A stretch of 64,000 nt of DNA from Ridgeia piscesae (taxonomy: Eukaryota > Annelida > Polychaeta > Sabellida > Siboglinidae): the NCBI GenBank assembly GCA_025642075.2, contig JAODUO010000963.1:70001-134000 (forward strand), in the 5' to 3' direction. A model generated the notes under the pieces. It ran no database searches and had not been told where the DNA came from. It saw only the letters and a program-made list of their open reading frames with translations. This document shows positions 1 through 15,300 of this stretch, one piece after another. Every line of letters begins with the position of its first letter. Positions within the stretch are counted from its first letter, which is position 1. A program made the position numbers and the translations under genes.

Positions 1-12
1 TTCAGAAGCGTT

Positions 13-330
<318 letters not shown>

Positions 331-358
331 CACACGCACGCGCACGCGCACGCACTGA

Positions 359-904
<546 letters not shown>

Positions 905-2404
905 AACGTGTCGCCCTACTTCAAGCGCCACCATACATTAAGTGTCACCCTACTTCAAGCGCCACCATACATTAAGTGTCACCCTACTTCAAGCGCCACC
1001 ATACATTAAGTGTCACCCTACTTCAAGCGCCACCATACATTAAGTGTCACCCTACTTCAAGCGCCACCATACATCAAGTGTCACCATACTTCAAGTGTCA
1101 CCATACTTCAAGTGTCATCCTACTTCAAGTGTCACCGTACTTCAAGTGTCACCCTACTTCAAGTGTCACCATACTTCAAGCGCCACCATACATCAAGTGT
1201 CACCATACTTCAAGCGCCACCATACATCAAGTGTCACCATACTTCAAGCGCCACCATACATCAAGTGTCACCATAGTTCAAGCGCCACCATACATCAAGA
1301 GTCACCATACTTCAAGTGTCACCATACTTCAAGCGCCACCGTACTGCAAGTGTCATCCTACTTCAAGTGTCACCATACTTCAAGTGTCACCATACTTCAA
1401 GCGCCACCATACATCAAGTGTCACCATACTTCAAGCGCCACCATACATCAAGTGTCACCATAGTTCAAGCGCCACCATACATCAAGAGTCACCATACTGC
1501 AAGTGTCACCATACTTCAGGCGCCACCGTACTGCAAGTGTCATCCTACTTCAAGTGTCACCATACTTCAAGTGTCACCATATTTCACACGTTACCATATT
1601 TCAAGTGTCACCATACTTCAAGTGTCACCGTACTTCAAGTGTCACCATACTTCAAGTGTCATCCTACTTCATGTGTCACCTACTTCAAATGTCGCCCTAC
1701 TTCAAGTGTCACCATACTTCAAGTGTCATCCTACTTCAAGTGTCACCATACTTCAAGTGTCACCATATTTCAAGCGTTACTTATTTCAAGTGTCTCCATA
1801 CTTCAAGTGTCACCCTACTTCAAGTGTCACCCTACTTCAAGTGTCACCATACTTCAAGTGTCATCCTACTTCAAGTGTCACCATACTTCAAGTGTCACCC
1901 TACTTCAAGTGTCACGTCAAGGGTCACCATACTTCAAGTGTCACCATATTTCAAGTGTCATCCTACTTCAAGTGTCACCATACTTCAGGTGTCACCCTTC
2001 TTCAATTGTCATTCTACTTCAAGTGTCACTCTACTTCAAGTGTCACCATACTTCAATTCTCACTCTACTTCAAGTGTCACCATACTTCAATTGTCACTCT
2101 ACTACAAGTGTCACCATACTTCAATTGTCACTCTACTTCAAGTGTCACCATACTTCAATTGTCATTCTACTTCAAGTGTCACCTTACTTCAATTGCCACC
2201 CTATCTTCAAGTGTCACAATACTTCAAATGTCATTCTACTTCAAGTGTCACTTCAAGGGTCACCATACTTCAAGGGTCACCATATTTCAAGTATCACCAT
2301 ACTTCAAGTGTCACCATACAGCAAGTGTCACCCTACGTCAAGTGTCACCAAACTTCAAATGTCACCCGACTTAAAGTGTCACACTAATTCAAGTGTCACC
2401 ATAC
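905..2404. repeat. 17-bp minisatellite, about 88 units
   Basis: The unit is TCACCATACTTCAAGTG with variants. The left part alternates with a CAAGCGCCACCATACATTA-type unit, giving a 34-bp higher-order period. The right part (about 1990-2220) is enriched in a TTCAATTGTCA variant. All three plus frames stay open over long stretches because the unit lacks stops. I do not consider these frames genes: the predicted peptides are pure repeat and the flanks show no coding character. Confidence 0.95.
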
Positions 2405-3949
2405 TCCACACTTGGCCCAGAGGGGTACGGAATGCTCACGCCCAGAGAGATCCACGGTGGCCGATGTATTGTGAGCGCGGATGTCGGTCTCGGAATCGTT
2501 CCAAGGTAAGGTGGAGTCGTCTACACCAGAGGTCTCACGACCCACGCGCCAGGAGGCAATCTCATTAGCTGAATGAAAACAGGTTGGTGCAGCAATCTCT
2601 CCCGACCGGATACGCCACAACGATGTGCCGCCTCTACCCATCACCATGCCATCCACCCACCTATAACATGTTCGCCCAACAACCACACCCCCGCTTAGTG
2701 GTTGTCGTAACTCAACCCCCAAACACATAACGCCATAGGCTTTGCCATTGACAACATCAAAATGAGGGTGGCAGCCCCTAGATATGGTTATTTATATTAT
2801 GATAATAGGTAAATATGGCTAGAACATACATGTTGAAGGTTTACTGCCTGCCAAATTGTGCTTAGTTACTTTATTAAGCTCCGAACAATGGTCACAATTT
2901 GAAAGATTCCATTCACAACACTGTCAAATTGTAAACAAAACATTCAGTTTCAAAACAAAATTATGTTTTAATAATGCCGAGGGTTCAGAATTAACCGCAA
3001 TACCCTTTCGTGTTTAATTTTCCCACGTTCTATACAGGAGACTTCCTGTAACTGCTGCCAATTCTGGGCAGAGGAGCAATGTCATCCTCGCTACAACACG
3101 TCGGTGATTGCAACGAGTAAATCGCGATGTTTTTTCATCGTGTTTTAATAGTAACGTTCTCATTACACTAAATAATAAACACATTGATGGTATACTGTCT
3201 ATCAATTTGCGTTAAAAAATCCAAAATAAAGTTCTCAATTTGAATATTTCCCACAAAGTCGTATAACTGTATACACAGTCCCAATGGCAATATAGCGGAC
3301 TTCGATCGATTTAAAGTGGATGACAGATTCGTCTGGTTCCACTTTCTAAATAACTCATTCGGCAGGAGAAAAAAAAAGTGGGTGTTCAATTTCCATTCAC
3401 AAGTATGTTCGACAATGTAAAATCAAAATATATCAATACAGCTGCGTCAACAGTTAATAAAGTGTGCACAGGTAAAGTGCTATCGATCGTTTGAGTAATA
3501 TCCTTAGAAGAGATCAGGTATCGACATCTACATGGATAACTGGAAGAACCATTCGGGGTATAATCCCGTGGTTATCCCATGGACAACATCGGGCGATTTA
3601 ATTACAGGATGAAAAATAAAATAAATTCAAGAAATACATAATAATGCGATTAATACTTCAGCATTTGAATGTTAACCACATATAAAGATAGTATAGAAAA
3701 CAAATATTATTCCGTCGTTATCTGTTGCCATGGTAATGCTATAATTCATACACAGATGTTCGTTGGCCTAGTAATAAAGATGTGCATCATATATAGGTCA
3801 TATAAACACGGCTACAATTTCAAGGACATTGCAGGAAAAAGCCGACGACCACAAAGCTAAACGTAGACATCAAATCCAAAAGGCCTAGATCAAAAGTTCA
3901 AATAAATGACACGCAGCTGCTGACGTCTTGGGAGAGGAGACGCAGCCAG
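2405..3949. other. Intergenic, no gene recognised
   Basis: Only short open frames without recognisable domains. One minus frame at 2396-2728 begins inside the minisatellite edge. The sequence becomes AT-rich after about 2750. Confidence 0.55.
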
Positions 3950-4000
3950 TGTCACTAGACACGACACTAGATGTAGTCAGTGTCACTATATCTAGACCGT

Positions 4001-4325
4001 AGAGCGCAATGGCTCAGGGGTAGTGCTTCGAACTCTCGACTGCGGGAACCCGGGTTCGAATCGTGTGCTGCGGTGTTAAAGCCTTGGACAAGTGTTTTCA
4101 CTCTACATTGCTCCAGTTCACTCAGCTATATAAATGAGTACCTGGCAATAGACAGTGGTGGATATGTGTACGAGCAGCTTTCGCGCATTAATTGTAGTAT
4201 ATGGCTGAATGCTTCCCAGAGAAACTGAGATGGTGTCTGAGTGAACAAGTCTGCACGGAAAGTAAAGTGTTACGCGCTTTGAACTGTCCTGAAGACTGGA
4301 TACTGCGCTATAAATTATAAGAACT
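4001..4325 (+). mobile_element. tRNA-derived SINE, copy 1
   Basis: The head carries RNA polymerase III promoter-like boxes: an A box resembling TGGCTCAGGGGTAGTG at about 4011 and a B box GGGTTCGAATC at about 4051. The body contains a TTGCTCCAGTTCACTCAGCT segment and TGAGTACCTGGCAATAGACA, reminiscent of conserved SINE central domains. The tail reads CTGAAGACTGGATACTGCGC. A diverged second copy of the body occurs at 53520-53810. Units of the 32-bp minisatellite (ACACGACACTAGA) occur on both sides, at about 3958 and from 4365, so the SINE appears to have inserted into or beside that array. I could not fix the target duplication. Confidence 0.75.
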
Positions 4326-4364
4326 TGTCTTTATTTTTAGATACGACAGTATTAGTCGCCATGT

Positions 4365-6815
4365 AATCTAGACACGACACTAGAAGTCACAAAGTAACAC
4401 CAGACACGGCACTAGAAGTCACAAAGTAACACCAGACACGACACTAGAAGTCACAAAGTAACACCAGACACGGCACTAGAAGTCACAAAGTAACACCAGA
4501 CACAACACTATAAGTCACAAAGTAACACCAGACACGGCACTAGAAGTCACACAAGTAACACCAGACACGGCACTAGAAGTCACAAAGTAACACCAGACAC
4601 GACACTAGAAGTCACAAAGTAACACCAGACACGGCACTAGAAGTCACCAAGTAACACCAGACACGACACTAGAAGTCACAAAGTAACACCAGACACGGCA
4701 CTAGAAGTCACAAAGTAACACCAGACATGACAGTAGAAGTCACAAAGTAACACCAGACACGACACTATAAGTCACAAAGTAACACCAGACACGACACTAT
4801 AAGTCACAAAGTAACACCAGACATGAGAGTAGAAGTCACAAAGTAACACCAGACACGACACTATAAGTCACAAAGTAACACCAGACACGGCACTAGAAGT
4901 CACAAAGTAACACCAGACACGGCACTAGAAGTCACCAAGTAACACCAGACACGACACTAGAGTCACAAAGTAACACCAGACACGACAGTAGAAGTCACAA
5001 AGTAACACCAGACACGACACTAGAAGTCACAAAGTAACACCAGACACGGCACTAGAAGTCACCAAGTAACACCAGACACGGCACTAGAAGTCACCAAGTA
5101 ACACCAGACACGGCACTAGAAGTCACAAAGTAACACCAGACATGACAGTAGAAGTCACAAAGTAACACCAGACACGACACTAGATGTCACAAAGTAACAT
5201 CAGACACGGCACTAGAAGTCATAACGTAACACCAGACACGACACTATAAGTCACAAAGTAACACCAGACATGACAGTAGAAGTCACAAAGTAACACCAGA
5301 CATGACACTAGATGTCACAAAGTAACACCAGGCACGGCACTAGAAGTCACAAAGTAACACCAGACACGACACTATAAGTCACAAAGTAACACCAGACATG
5401 AGAGTAGAAGTCACAAAGTAACACCAGACACGACACTATAAGTCACCAAGTAACACCAGACACGGCACTAGAAGTAACAAAGTAACACCAGACACGGCAC
5501 TAGAAGTCACCAAGTAACACCAGACACGACAGTAGAAGTCACAAAGTAACACCAGACACGACAGTAGAAGTCACAAAGTAACACCAGACACGACAGTAGA
5601 ATTCACAAAGTAACACCAGACACGACAGTAGAAGTCACAAAGTAACACCAGACACGACAGTAGAAGACACAAAGTAACACCAGACACGACACTAGAAGTC
5701 ACAAAGTAACACCAGACACGGCACTAGAAGTCACCAAGTAACACCAGACACGGCACTAGAAGTCACAAAGTAACTCCAGACACTACAGTAGAAGTCACAA
5801 AGTAACACCAGACACGACAGTAGAAGTCACAAAGTAACACCAGACATGAGAGTAGAATTCACAAAGTAACACCAGACACGACAGTAGAAGTCACAAAGTA
5901 ACACCAGACACGACAGTAGAAGTCACAAAGTAACACCAGACACGACAGTAGAAGCCACAAAGTAACACCAGACACGACAGTAGAAGTCACAAAGTAACAC
6001 CAGACACGACAGTAGAAGTCACAAAGTAACACCAGACACGACAGTAGAAGTCACAAAGTAACACCAGACACGACAGTAGAAGTCACAAAGTAACACCAGA
6101 CATGAGAGTAGAATTCACAAAGTAACACCAGACACGACAGTAGAAGTCACAAAGTAACACCAGACACGACAGTAGAAGACACAAAGTAACACCAGACACG
6201 ACACTAGAAGTCACAAAGTAACACCAGACACGGCACTAGAAGTCACAAAGTAACACCAGACACGGCACTAGAAGTCACAATGTAACACCAGACACCACAG
6301 TAGAAGACACAAAGTAACACCAGACACGACACTAGAAGTCACAAAGTAACACCAGACACGGCACTAGAAGTCACCAAGTAACACCAGACACGGCACTAGA
6401 AGTCACAAAGTAACTGCAGACACGACAGTAGAAGTCACAAAGTAACACCAGACACGGCACTAGAAGTCACCAAGTAACACCAGACACGACAGTAGAAGTC
6501 ACAAAGTAACACCAGACACGGCACTAGAAGTTACAAAGTAACTCCAGACACGACAGTAGAAGTCACAAAGTAACACCAGACACGACATTAAAAGTCACAA
6601 AGTAACTCCAGACACGACAGTAGAAGTCACAAAGTAACACCAGACACGACAGTAGAAGTAACAAAGTAACACCAGACACGACACTAGAAGTCACAAAGTA
6701 ACACCAGACACGACACTGGAAGTCACAAAGTAACACCAGACATGACCCTAGAAGTCACAAAGTAACACCAGACATGACCCTAGAAGTTACCAAGTAACAC
6801 CAGACACAACACGAC
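4365..6815. repeat. 32-bp minisatellite, about 76 units
   Basis: The unit contains ACACGACACTAGAAGTC followed by ACAAAGTAACACCAG. Variant positions recur: cGACac versus cGGCac, acTAG versus agTAG, ACAAAG versus ACCAAG. Variants are intermixed, with runs of the GACAGTAG type between about 5520 and 6180. The unit length is not a multiple of three, so no long frame results. Confidence 0.96.
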
Positions 6816-7481
6816 ACTAGGGTCGACAATACCCCCGTGGGTTCCATGTTAACAGGTCGGCAGACCAAGTGGTGGGGGCGGACACAAGTTAAGTCAACTC
6901 TTGTTTGGCTCCAACCATGTTCATCCATGCTTTCTTACATTTCTTACATAACTATACACATTTATATTCAAAAAGTGGTTCAAATTTCTCAGATTGTTGT
7001 CAGATGTCACCAGCGACAGTAACAAACTACTTACTTTATATATCCATGTTCAGTAGTACAGACTTGATGACATCTGGTAATGTGTTTTATTTGATCTTGA
7101 CAATTCTTTTGTTGGATTTTGTTGTAAAACTTTAAATGTGTACATATCTATAGTAATTATGGTTATTTTAAATGCTGATGGTGTCTCTGGAAGACGGTTT
7201 TAGCCAAGTGACATACATGCAATGGAACACGCCGACAATTGAATATTTACTTGAATGTTGTTCTTGTACATGTTGCGTTGTGAAATCAAAGTTACTAACT
7301 AAGAAGCCAACAAAGCAAGCGGGGCGGAGACATAGGGGCGGGTGCAGAAGGAGACGATCCCTTGTAATGTAAAGGAGAGGAGTCCACCAAGAGAGATGTG
7401 GGAAGATCGGACGAGGAGAGAAGGCTGGAAGAGGGAGCTGCTGATTGGACACAAAGGGAAGAACTGGACGACGTACAGCAA
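6816..7481. other. Unique spacer between minisatellites
   Basis: Short open frames only, with no recognisable domain. A purine-rich stretch at about 7320-7480 leads into the next array. Confidence 0.55.
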
Positions 7482-7876
7482 TGTTATCCCAGTCCCAATG
7501 TTATCCCAGTCCCAATGTTATCCCAGTCCCAATGTTATCCCAGTCCCAATATTATCCCAGTCCCAATGTTATCCCAGTCCCAATGTTACCCCAGTTCCAA
7601 TGTTATCACAGTCCAATGTTATCCCAGTCCCAATGTTATCCCAGTCCCAATGTTATCCCAGTCCCAATGTTATCCCAGTCCCAATGTTATCACAGTTTCA
7701 GTCCCAATGTTACCCCAGTTCCAATGTTATCACAGTTCCAATGTTATCCCAGTCCCATTGTTATCACAGTCCCAATGTTATCCCAGTCCCAATGTTACCC
7801 CAGTTCCAATGTTATCACAGTTCCAATGTTATCCCAGTCCCAATGTTATCACAGTCCCAATGTTATCCCAGTCCCC
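7482..7876. repeat. 17-bp minisatellite, about 23 units
   Basis: The unit is CCCAATGTTATCCCAGT with variants (TTATCACAGT, TTACCCCAGTT). One interrupted copy at about 7690-7705 carries an extra TTTCAGT. It has the same period as the array at 905-2404 but an unrelated sequence. The open frames across it are repeat-driven. Confidence 0.95.
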
Positions 7877-8552
7877 ACCAAACAGGGACTGAAGAATGTA
7901 ATGTAATACATGTATAACCACACATAGTTTCACTCATAACACAAAGATGCATAAATCAGCTGACCTACATGTGGCTAGACAGTGATGATGTCCGTGTAAT
8001 ATAGACCGTTACTGACGCGAGTCAGAGCTAACGTTATCGACCGGCAAATTTTGATTTCTTTGTTAATCCCTTCGACACAAGCACAGCCACATCAATATTG
8101 CAGGAACTGAGCGCAGGAGACCAACGACGATAGTCTTTGAGGGTCTCCTATCAAAGCCAGTCTCGGCAGTCTCCCAGGACTCGTCAATGTTTCCTGACGT
8201 GTCCTCAAATTTTGCATTTCTGTTCTTGGGGTTTGCTGAGGTCTCCTAACGTTCTGTCTGAAGCAGGTGTGTTTAACTTATTCTCTTAATCTTTGAAAGT
8301 TGATTCACTTTGAGAGAATAGCAGCGGTATTGGGTAGCGAAATCACATTTTATGGTAATTTATATTATGTATTTTGCTAATTGTGTGAAAGCAAATTACT
8401 TATTTTCTGTATATTTCTTTTAAGCCGATATCCATTAACGCATAGTCCATCTTGTTTGACAGTGCAATTAATTGGTACTCTTCTGGTATTATTATTATAC
8501 TGGATCGTTTTGTTTAACAATGCAATTACAGGATTGGCATTATTTAAAAAAA

Positions 8553-8553
<1 letters not shown>
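7877..8553. other. Unique spacer, no gene seen
   Basis: No frame with coding character and no recognisable element. Confidence 0.5.
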
Positions 8554-9366
<813 letters not shown>

Positions 9367-12300
9367 AAGAGGCACAGGCGGCCCTTTATCTTGTTACTGT
9401 CTAGATGACACAGGCGACCCTTTATCTTGTTACTGTCTAGCTGACACAGACGGCCCTTTATCTTGCTACTGTCTAGATGACACAGGCGGCCCTTTATCTT
9501 GCTGCTGTCTAGATGACACAGGCGGCCCTTTATCTTGCTGCTGTCTGGATGACACAGGCGGCCCTTTATCTTGCTGCTGTCTAGATGAACAGGGGCCCTT
9601 TATCTTGTGCTGTCTAGATGACAGAGGCCCCTTTATCTTGCTACTGTCTAGATGACACAGGCGGCCCTTTATCTTGCTGCTGTCTAGATGACACAGGCGG
9701 CCCTTTATCTTGCTACTGTCTAGATGACACAGGCGGCCCTTTATCTTGCTGCTGTCTAGATGACACAGGCGGCACTTTATCTTGCTGCTGTCTAGATGAC
9801 ACAGGCGGCCCTTTATCTTGCTGCTATCTAGATGACACAGGCGGCCCTTTATCGTGCTGCTGTCTAGATGACACAGGCGGCCCTTTATCTTGCTGCTGTC
9901 TAGATGACACAGGCGGCCCTTTATCTTGCTGCTATCTAGATGACACAGGCGGCCCTTTATCGTGCTGCTGTCTAGATGACACAGGCGGCCCTTTATCTTG
10001 CTGCTGTCTAGATGACACAGGCGGCCCTTTATCGTGCTGCTGTCTAGATGACACAGGCGGCCCTTTATCTTGCTGCTATCTAGATGACACAGGCGGCCCT
10101 TTATCTTGCTGCTGTCTAGATGACACAGGCGGCCCTTTATCTTGCTGCTGTCTAGATGACACAGGCGGCCCTTTATCTTGCTGCTGTCTAGATGACACAG
10201 GCGGCCCTTTATCTTGCTGCTGTCTAGATGACATAGACGGCCCTTTATCTTGCTGCTGTCTAGATGACACAGGCGGCCCTTTATCTTGCTGCTGTCTAGA
10301 TGACACAGGCGGCCCTTTATCTTGCTGCTGTCTAGATGACACAGGCGGCCCTTTATCTTGCTGCTGTCTAGATGACATAGACGGCCCTTTATCTTGCTGC
10401 TGTCTAGATGACACAGACGGCCCTTTATCTTGCTGCTGTCTAGATGACACAGGCGGCCCTTTATCTTGCTGCTGTCTAGATGACAAGACGGCCCTTTATC
10501 TTGCTGCTGTCTAGATGACACAGACGGCCCTTTATCTTGCTACTGTCTAGATGACATAGACGGCCCTTTATCTTGCTACTGTCTAGATGACATAGACGGC
10601 CCTTTATCTTGCTACTGTCTAGATGACACAGGCGGCCCTTTATCTTGCTGCTGTCTAGATGACACAGGCGGCCCTTTATCTTGCCGCTGTCTAGATGACA
10701 CAGGCGGCCCTTTATCTTGCTGCTGTCTAGATGACACAGGCGGCCCTTTATCGTGCTGCTGTCTAGATGACACAGGCGGCCCTTTACCTTACTGCTGTCT
10801 AGATGACACAGGCGGCCCTTTATCTTGCTGCTGTCTAGATGACACAGGCGGCCCTTTATCTTGCTGCTGTCTAGATGACACAGGCGGCCCTTTATCTTGC
10901 TGCTGTCTAGATGACACAGGCGGCCCTTTATCTTGCTGCTGTCTAGATGACACAGGCGGCCCTTTATCTTGCTACTGTCTAGATGACATAGCGGCCCTTT
11001 ATCTTGCTGCTGTCTAGATGACAAGGCGGCCCTTTATCTTGCTGCTGTCTAGATGACACAGGCGGCCCTTTATCTTGCTACTGTCTAGATGACACAGGCG
11101 GCCCTTTATCTTGCTGCTGTCTAGATGACACAGGCGGCCCTTTATCTTGCTGCTTCTAGATGACACAGGCGGCCCTTTATCTTGCTGCTGTCTAGATGAC
11201 ACAGGCGGCCCTTTATCTTGCTGCTGTCTAGATGACACAGGCGGCCCTTTATCTTGCTGCTGTCTAGATGACACAGGCGGCCCTTTATCTTGCTGCTGTC
11301 TAGATGACACAGGCGGCCCTTTATCTTGCTGCTGTCTAGATGACACAGGCGGCCCTTTATCTTGCTGCTGTCTAGATGACACAGGCGGCCCTTTATCTTG
11401 CTACTGTCTAGATGACACAGGCGGCCCTTTATCTTGCTACTGTCTAGATGACACAGGCGGCCCTTTATCTTGCTGCTGTCTAGATGACACAGGCGGCCCT
11501 TTATCTTGCTGCTATCTAGATGACACAGGCGGCCCTTTATCTTGCCGCTGTCTAGATGACACAGGCGGCCCTTTATCTTGCTGCTGTCTAGATGACACAG
11601 GCGGCCCTTTATCTTGCTGCTGTCTAGATGACACAGGCGGCCCTTTATCTTGCTACTGTCTAGATGACACAGGCGGCCCTTTATCTTGCTGCTGTCTAGA
11701 TGACACAGGCGGCCCTTTATCTTGCTGCTGTCTAGATGACACAGGCGGCCCTTTATCTTGCTGCTGTCTAGATGACACAGGCGGCCCTTTATCTTGCTAC
11801 TGTCTAGATGACACAGGCGGCCCTTTATCTTGCTGCTGTCTAGATGACACAGGCGACCCTTTATCTTGCTGCTATCTAGATGACACAGGCGGCCCTTTAT
11901 CTTGCTGCTGTCTAGATGACACAGGCGGCCCTTTATCTTGCTGCTGTCTAGATGACACAGGCGGCCCTTTATCGTGCTGCTGTCTAGATGACACAGGCGG
12001 CCCTTTATCTTGCTGCTGTCTAGATGACACAGGCGGCCCTTTATCTTGCTACTGTCTAGATGACATAGACGGCCCTTTATCTTGCTGCTGTCTAGATGAC
12101 ACAGGCGGCCCTTTATCTTGCTACTGTCTAGATGACATAGACGGCCCTTTATCTTGCTACTGTCTAGATGACACAGGCGGCCCTTTATCTTGCTGCTGTC
12201 TAGATGACACAGGCGGCCCTTTATCTTGCTACTATCTAGATGACATAGACGGTCCTTTATCTTGCCGCTGTCTAGATGACACAGGCGGCCCTTTATCTTG

Positions 12301-15300
12301 CTACTGTCTAGATGACATAGACGGCCCTTTATCTTGCTGCTGTCTAGATGACAAGGGGCCCTTTATCTTGCTCTGTCTAGATGACAGCGGCCCTTTATCT
12401 TGCTGCTGTCTAGATGACACAGGCGGCCCTTTATCTTGCTGCTGTCTAGATGACACAGGCGGCCCTTTATCTTGCTGCTGTCTAGATGACACAGGCGGCC
12501 CTTTATCTTGCTGCTGTCTAGATGACACAGGCGGCCCTTTATCTTGCTACTGTCTAGATGACACAGGCGGCCCTTTATCTTGCTGCTGTCTAGATGACAC
12601 AGGCGGCCCTTTATCTTGCTGCTGTCTGGATGACACAGGCGGCCCTTTATCTTGCTGCTGTCTAGATGACACAGGCGGCCCTTTATCTTGCTGCTGTCTA
12701 GATGACATAGACGGCCCTTTATCTTGCTGCTATCTAGATGACACAGGCGGCCCTTTATCTTGCTGCTGTCTAGATGACACAGGCGGCCCTTTATCTTGCT
12801 GCTGTCTAGATGACAAGACGGCCCTTTATCTTGCTGCTGTCTAGATGACAAGACGGCCCTTTATCTTGCTGCTGTCTAGATGACAAGCGGCCCTTTATCT
12901 TGCTGCTGTCTAGATGACACAGGCGGCCCTTTATCTTGCTGCTGTCTAGATGACACAGGCGGCCCTTTATCTTGCTGCTGTCTAGATGACACAGGCGGCC
13001 CTTTATCTTGCTGCTGTCTAGATGACACAGGCGCCCTTTATCTTGCTGCTGTCTAGATGACACAGGCGGCCCTTTATCTTGCTACTGTCTAGATGACACA
13101 GGGGACCCTTTATCTTGCTACTGTCTAGATGACACAGGCGGCCCTTTATGCTGTCGCCTTTTGCTGCTGTCTAGATGACACAGGCGGCCCTTTATCTTGC
13201 TGCTGTCTAGATGACACAGGCGGCCCTTTATCGTTGCTGCTGTCTAGATGACACAGGCGGCCCTTTATCTTGCTGCTTCTAGATGACACAGGCGGCCCTT
13301 TATCTTGCTGCTGTCTAGATGACACAGGCGGCCCTTTATCTTGCTGCTGTCTAGATGACACAGGCGGCCCTTTATCTTGCTGCTGTCTAGATGACACAGG
13401 CGGCCCTTTATCTTGCTGCTGTCTAGATGACACAGGCGGCCCTTTATCTTGCTGCTGTCTAGATGACACAGGCGGCCCTTTATCTTGCTACTGTCTAGAT
13501 GACACAGGCGGCCCTTTATCTTGCTGCTGTCTAGATGACACAGGCGACCCTTTATCTTGCTGCTATCTAGATGACACAGGCGGCCCTTTATCTTGCTGCT
13601 GTCTAGATGACACAGGCGGCCCTTTATCTTGCTGCTGTCTAGATGACACAGGCGGCCCTTTATCTTGCTGCTGTCTAGATGACACAGGCGGCCCTTTATC
13701 TTGCTGCTGTCTAGATGACACAGGCGGCCCTTTATCTTGCTACTGTCTGGATGACACAGGCGGCCCTTTATCTTGCTGCTGTCTAGATGACACAGGCGGC
13801 CCTTTATCTTGCTACTGTCTAGATGCATAGACGGCCCTTTATCTTGCTCTGTCTAGATGACACAGGCGGCCCTTTATCTTGCTGCTGTCTAGATGACACA
13901 GGCGGCCCTTTATCTTGCTACTGTCTAGATGACACAGCGGTCCTTTATCTTGCGCTGTCTAGATGACACAGGCGGCCCTTTATCTTGCTCTGTCTAGATG
14001 ACACAGGCGGCCCTTTATCTTGCTGCTGTCTAGATGACACAGGTGGCCCTTTATCTTGCTGCTGTCTAGATGACATAGCGGCCCTTTATCTTGCTGCTGT
14101 CTAGATGACACAGGCGGCCCTTTATCTTGCTCTGTCTAGATGACACAGGCGGCCCTTTATCTTGCTGCTGTCTAGATGACACAGGCGGCCCTTTATCTTG
14201 CTACTGTCTAGATGACACAGGCGGCCCTTTATCTTGCTGCTGTCTAGATGACACAGGCGGCCCTTTATCTTGCTGCTGTCTAGATGACACAGGCGGCCCT
14301 TTATCTTGCTGCTGTCTAGATGACACAGGCGGCCCTTTATCTTGCTGCTGTCTAGATGACATAGACGGCCCTTTATCTTGCTGCTATCTAGATGACATAG
14401 ACGGCCCTTTATCTTGCTGCTGTCTAGATGACACAGGCGGCCCTTTATCTTGCTGCTGTCTAGATGACATAGACGGCCCTTTATCTTGCTGCTGTCTAGA
14501 TGACATAGACGGCCCTTTATCTTGCTGCTGTCTAGATGACATAGACGGCCCTTTATCTTGCTGCTGTCTAGATGACACAGGCGGCCCTTTATCTTGCTGC
14601 TGTCTAGATGACACAGGCGGCCCTTTATCTTGCTGCTGTCTAGATGACACAGGCGGCCCTTTATCTTGCTGCTGTCTAGATGACACAGGCGGCCCTTTAT
14701 CTTGCTGCTGTCTAGATGACACAGGCGGCCCTTTACCGTACTGCTGTCTAGATGACACAGGCGGCCCTTTATCGTGCCGCTGTCTAGATGACACAGGCGG
14801 CCCTTTATCTTGCTGCTGTCTAGATGACACAGGCGGCCCTTTATCTTGCTACTGACTAGATGACACAGGCGGCCCTTTATCTTGCTGCTGTCTAGATGAC
14901 ACAGGCGACCCTTTATCTTGCTGCTATCTAGATGACACAGGCGGCCCTTTATCTTGCTGCTGTCTAGATGACACAGGCGGCCCTTTATCTTGCCGCTGTC
15001 TAGATGACACAGGCGACCCTTTATCGTGCCGCTGTCTAGATGACACAGGCGGCCCTTTATCTTGCTACTGTCTAGATGTCATAGACGGCCCTTTATCTTG
15101 CTACTGTCTGGATGACACAGGCGGCCCTTTATCTTACTGCTGTCTAGATGACACAGGCGGCCCTTTATCTTGCTGCTGTCTAGATGACACAGGCGGCCCT
15201 TTATCTTACTGTTGTCTAGATGACACAGGCGGCCCTTTATCTTGCTACTGTCTAGATGACATAGACGGCCCTTTATCTTGCTGCTGTCTGGATGACACAG

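Noticed and set aside
976..2568. Long open frame of about 530 codons
   Set aside because: Entirely made of the 17-bp minisatellite; all three frames are open and the peptide is simple repeat. Not a gene.
4011..4070. Functional tRNA gene
   Set aside because: A and B boxes are present but the arms do not fold into a proper cloverleaf and the downstream body matches a second interspersed copy; it is a SINE head.
11147..12844. Long plus-strand frame of about 565 codons, with matching minus-strand frames
   Set aside because: A by-product of a 36-bp tandem array without stop codons. Indels break it repeatedly and no unique coding sequence or splice context joins it.
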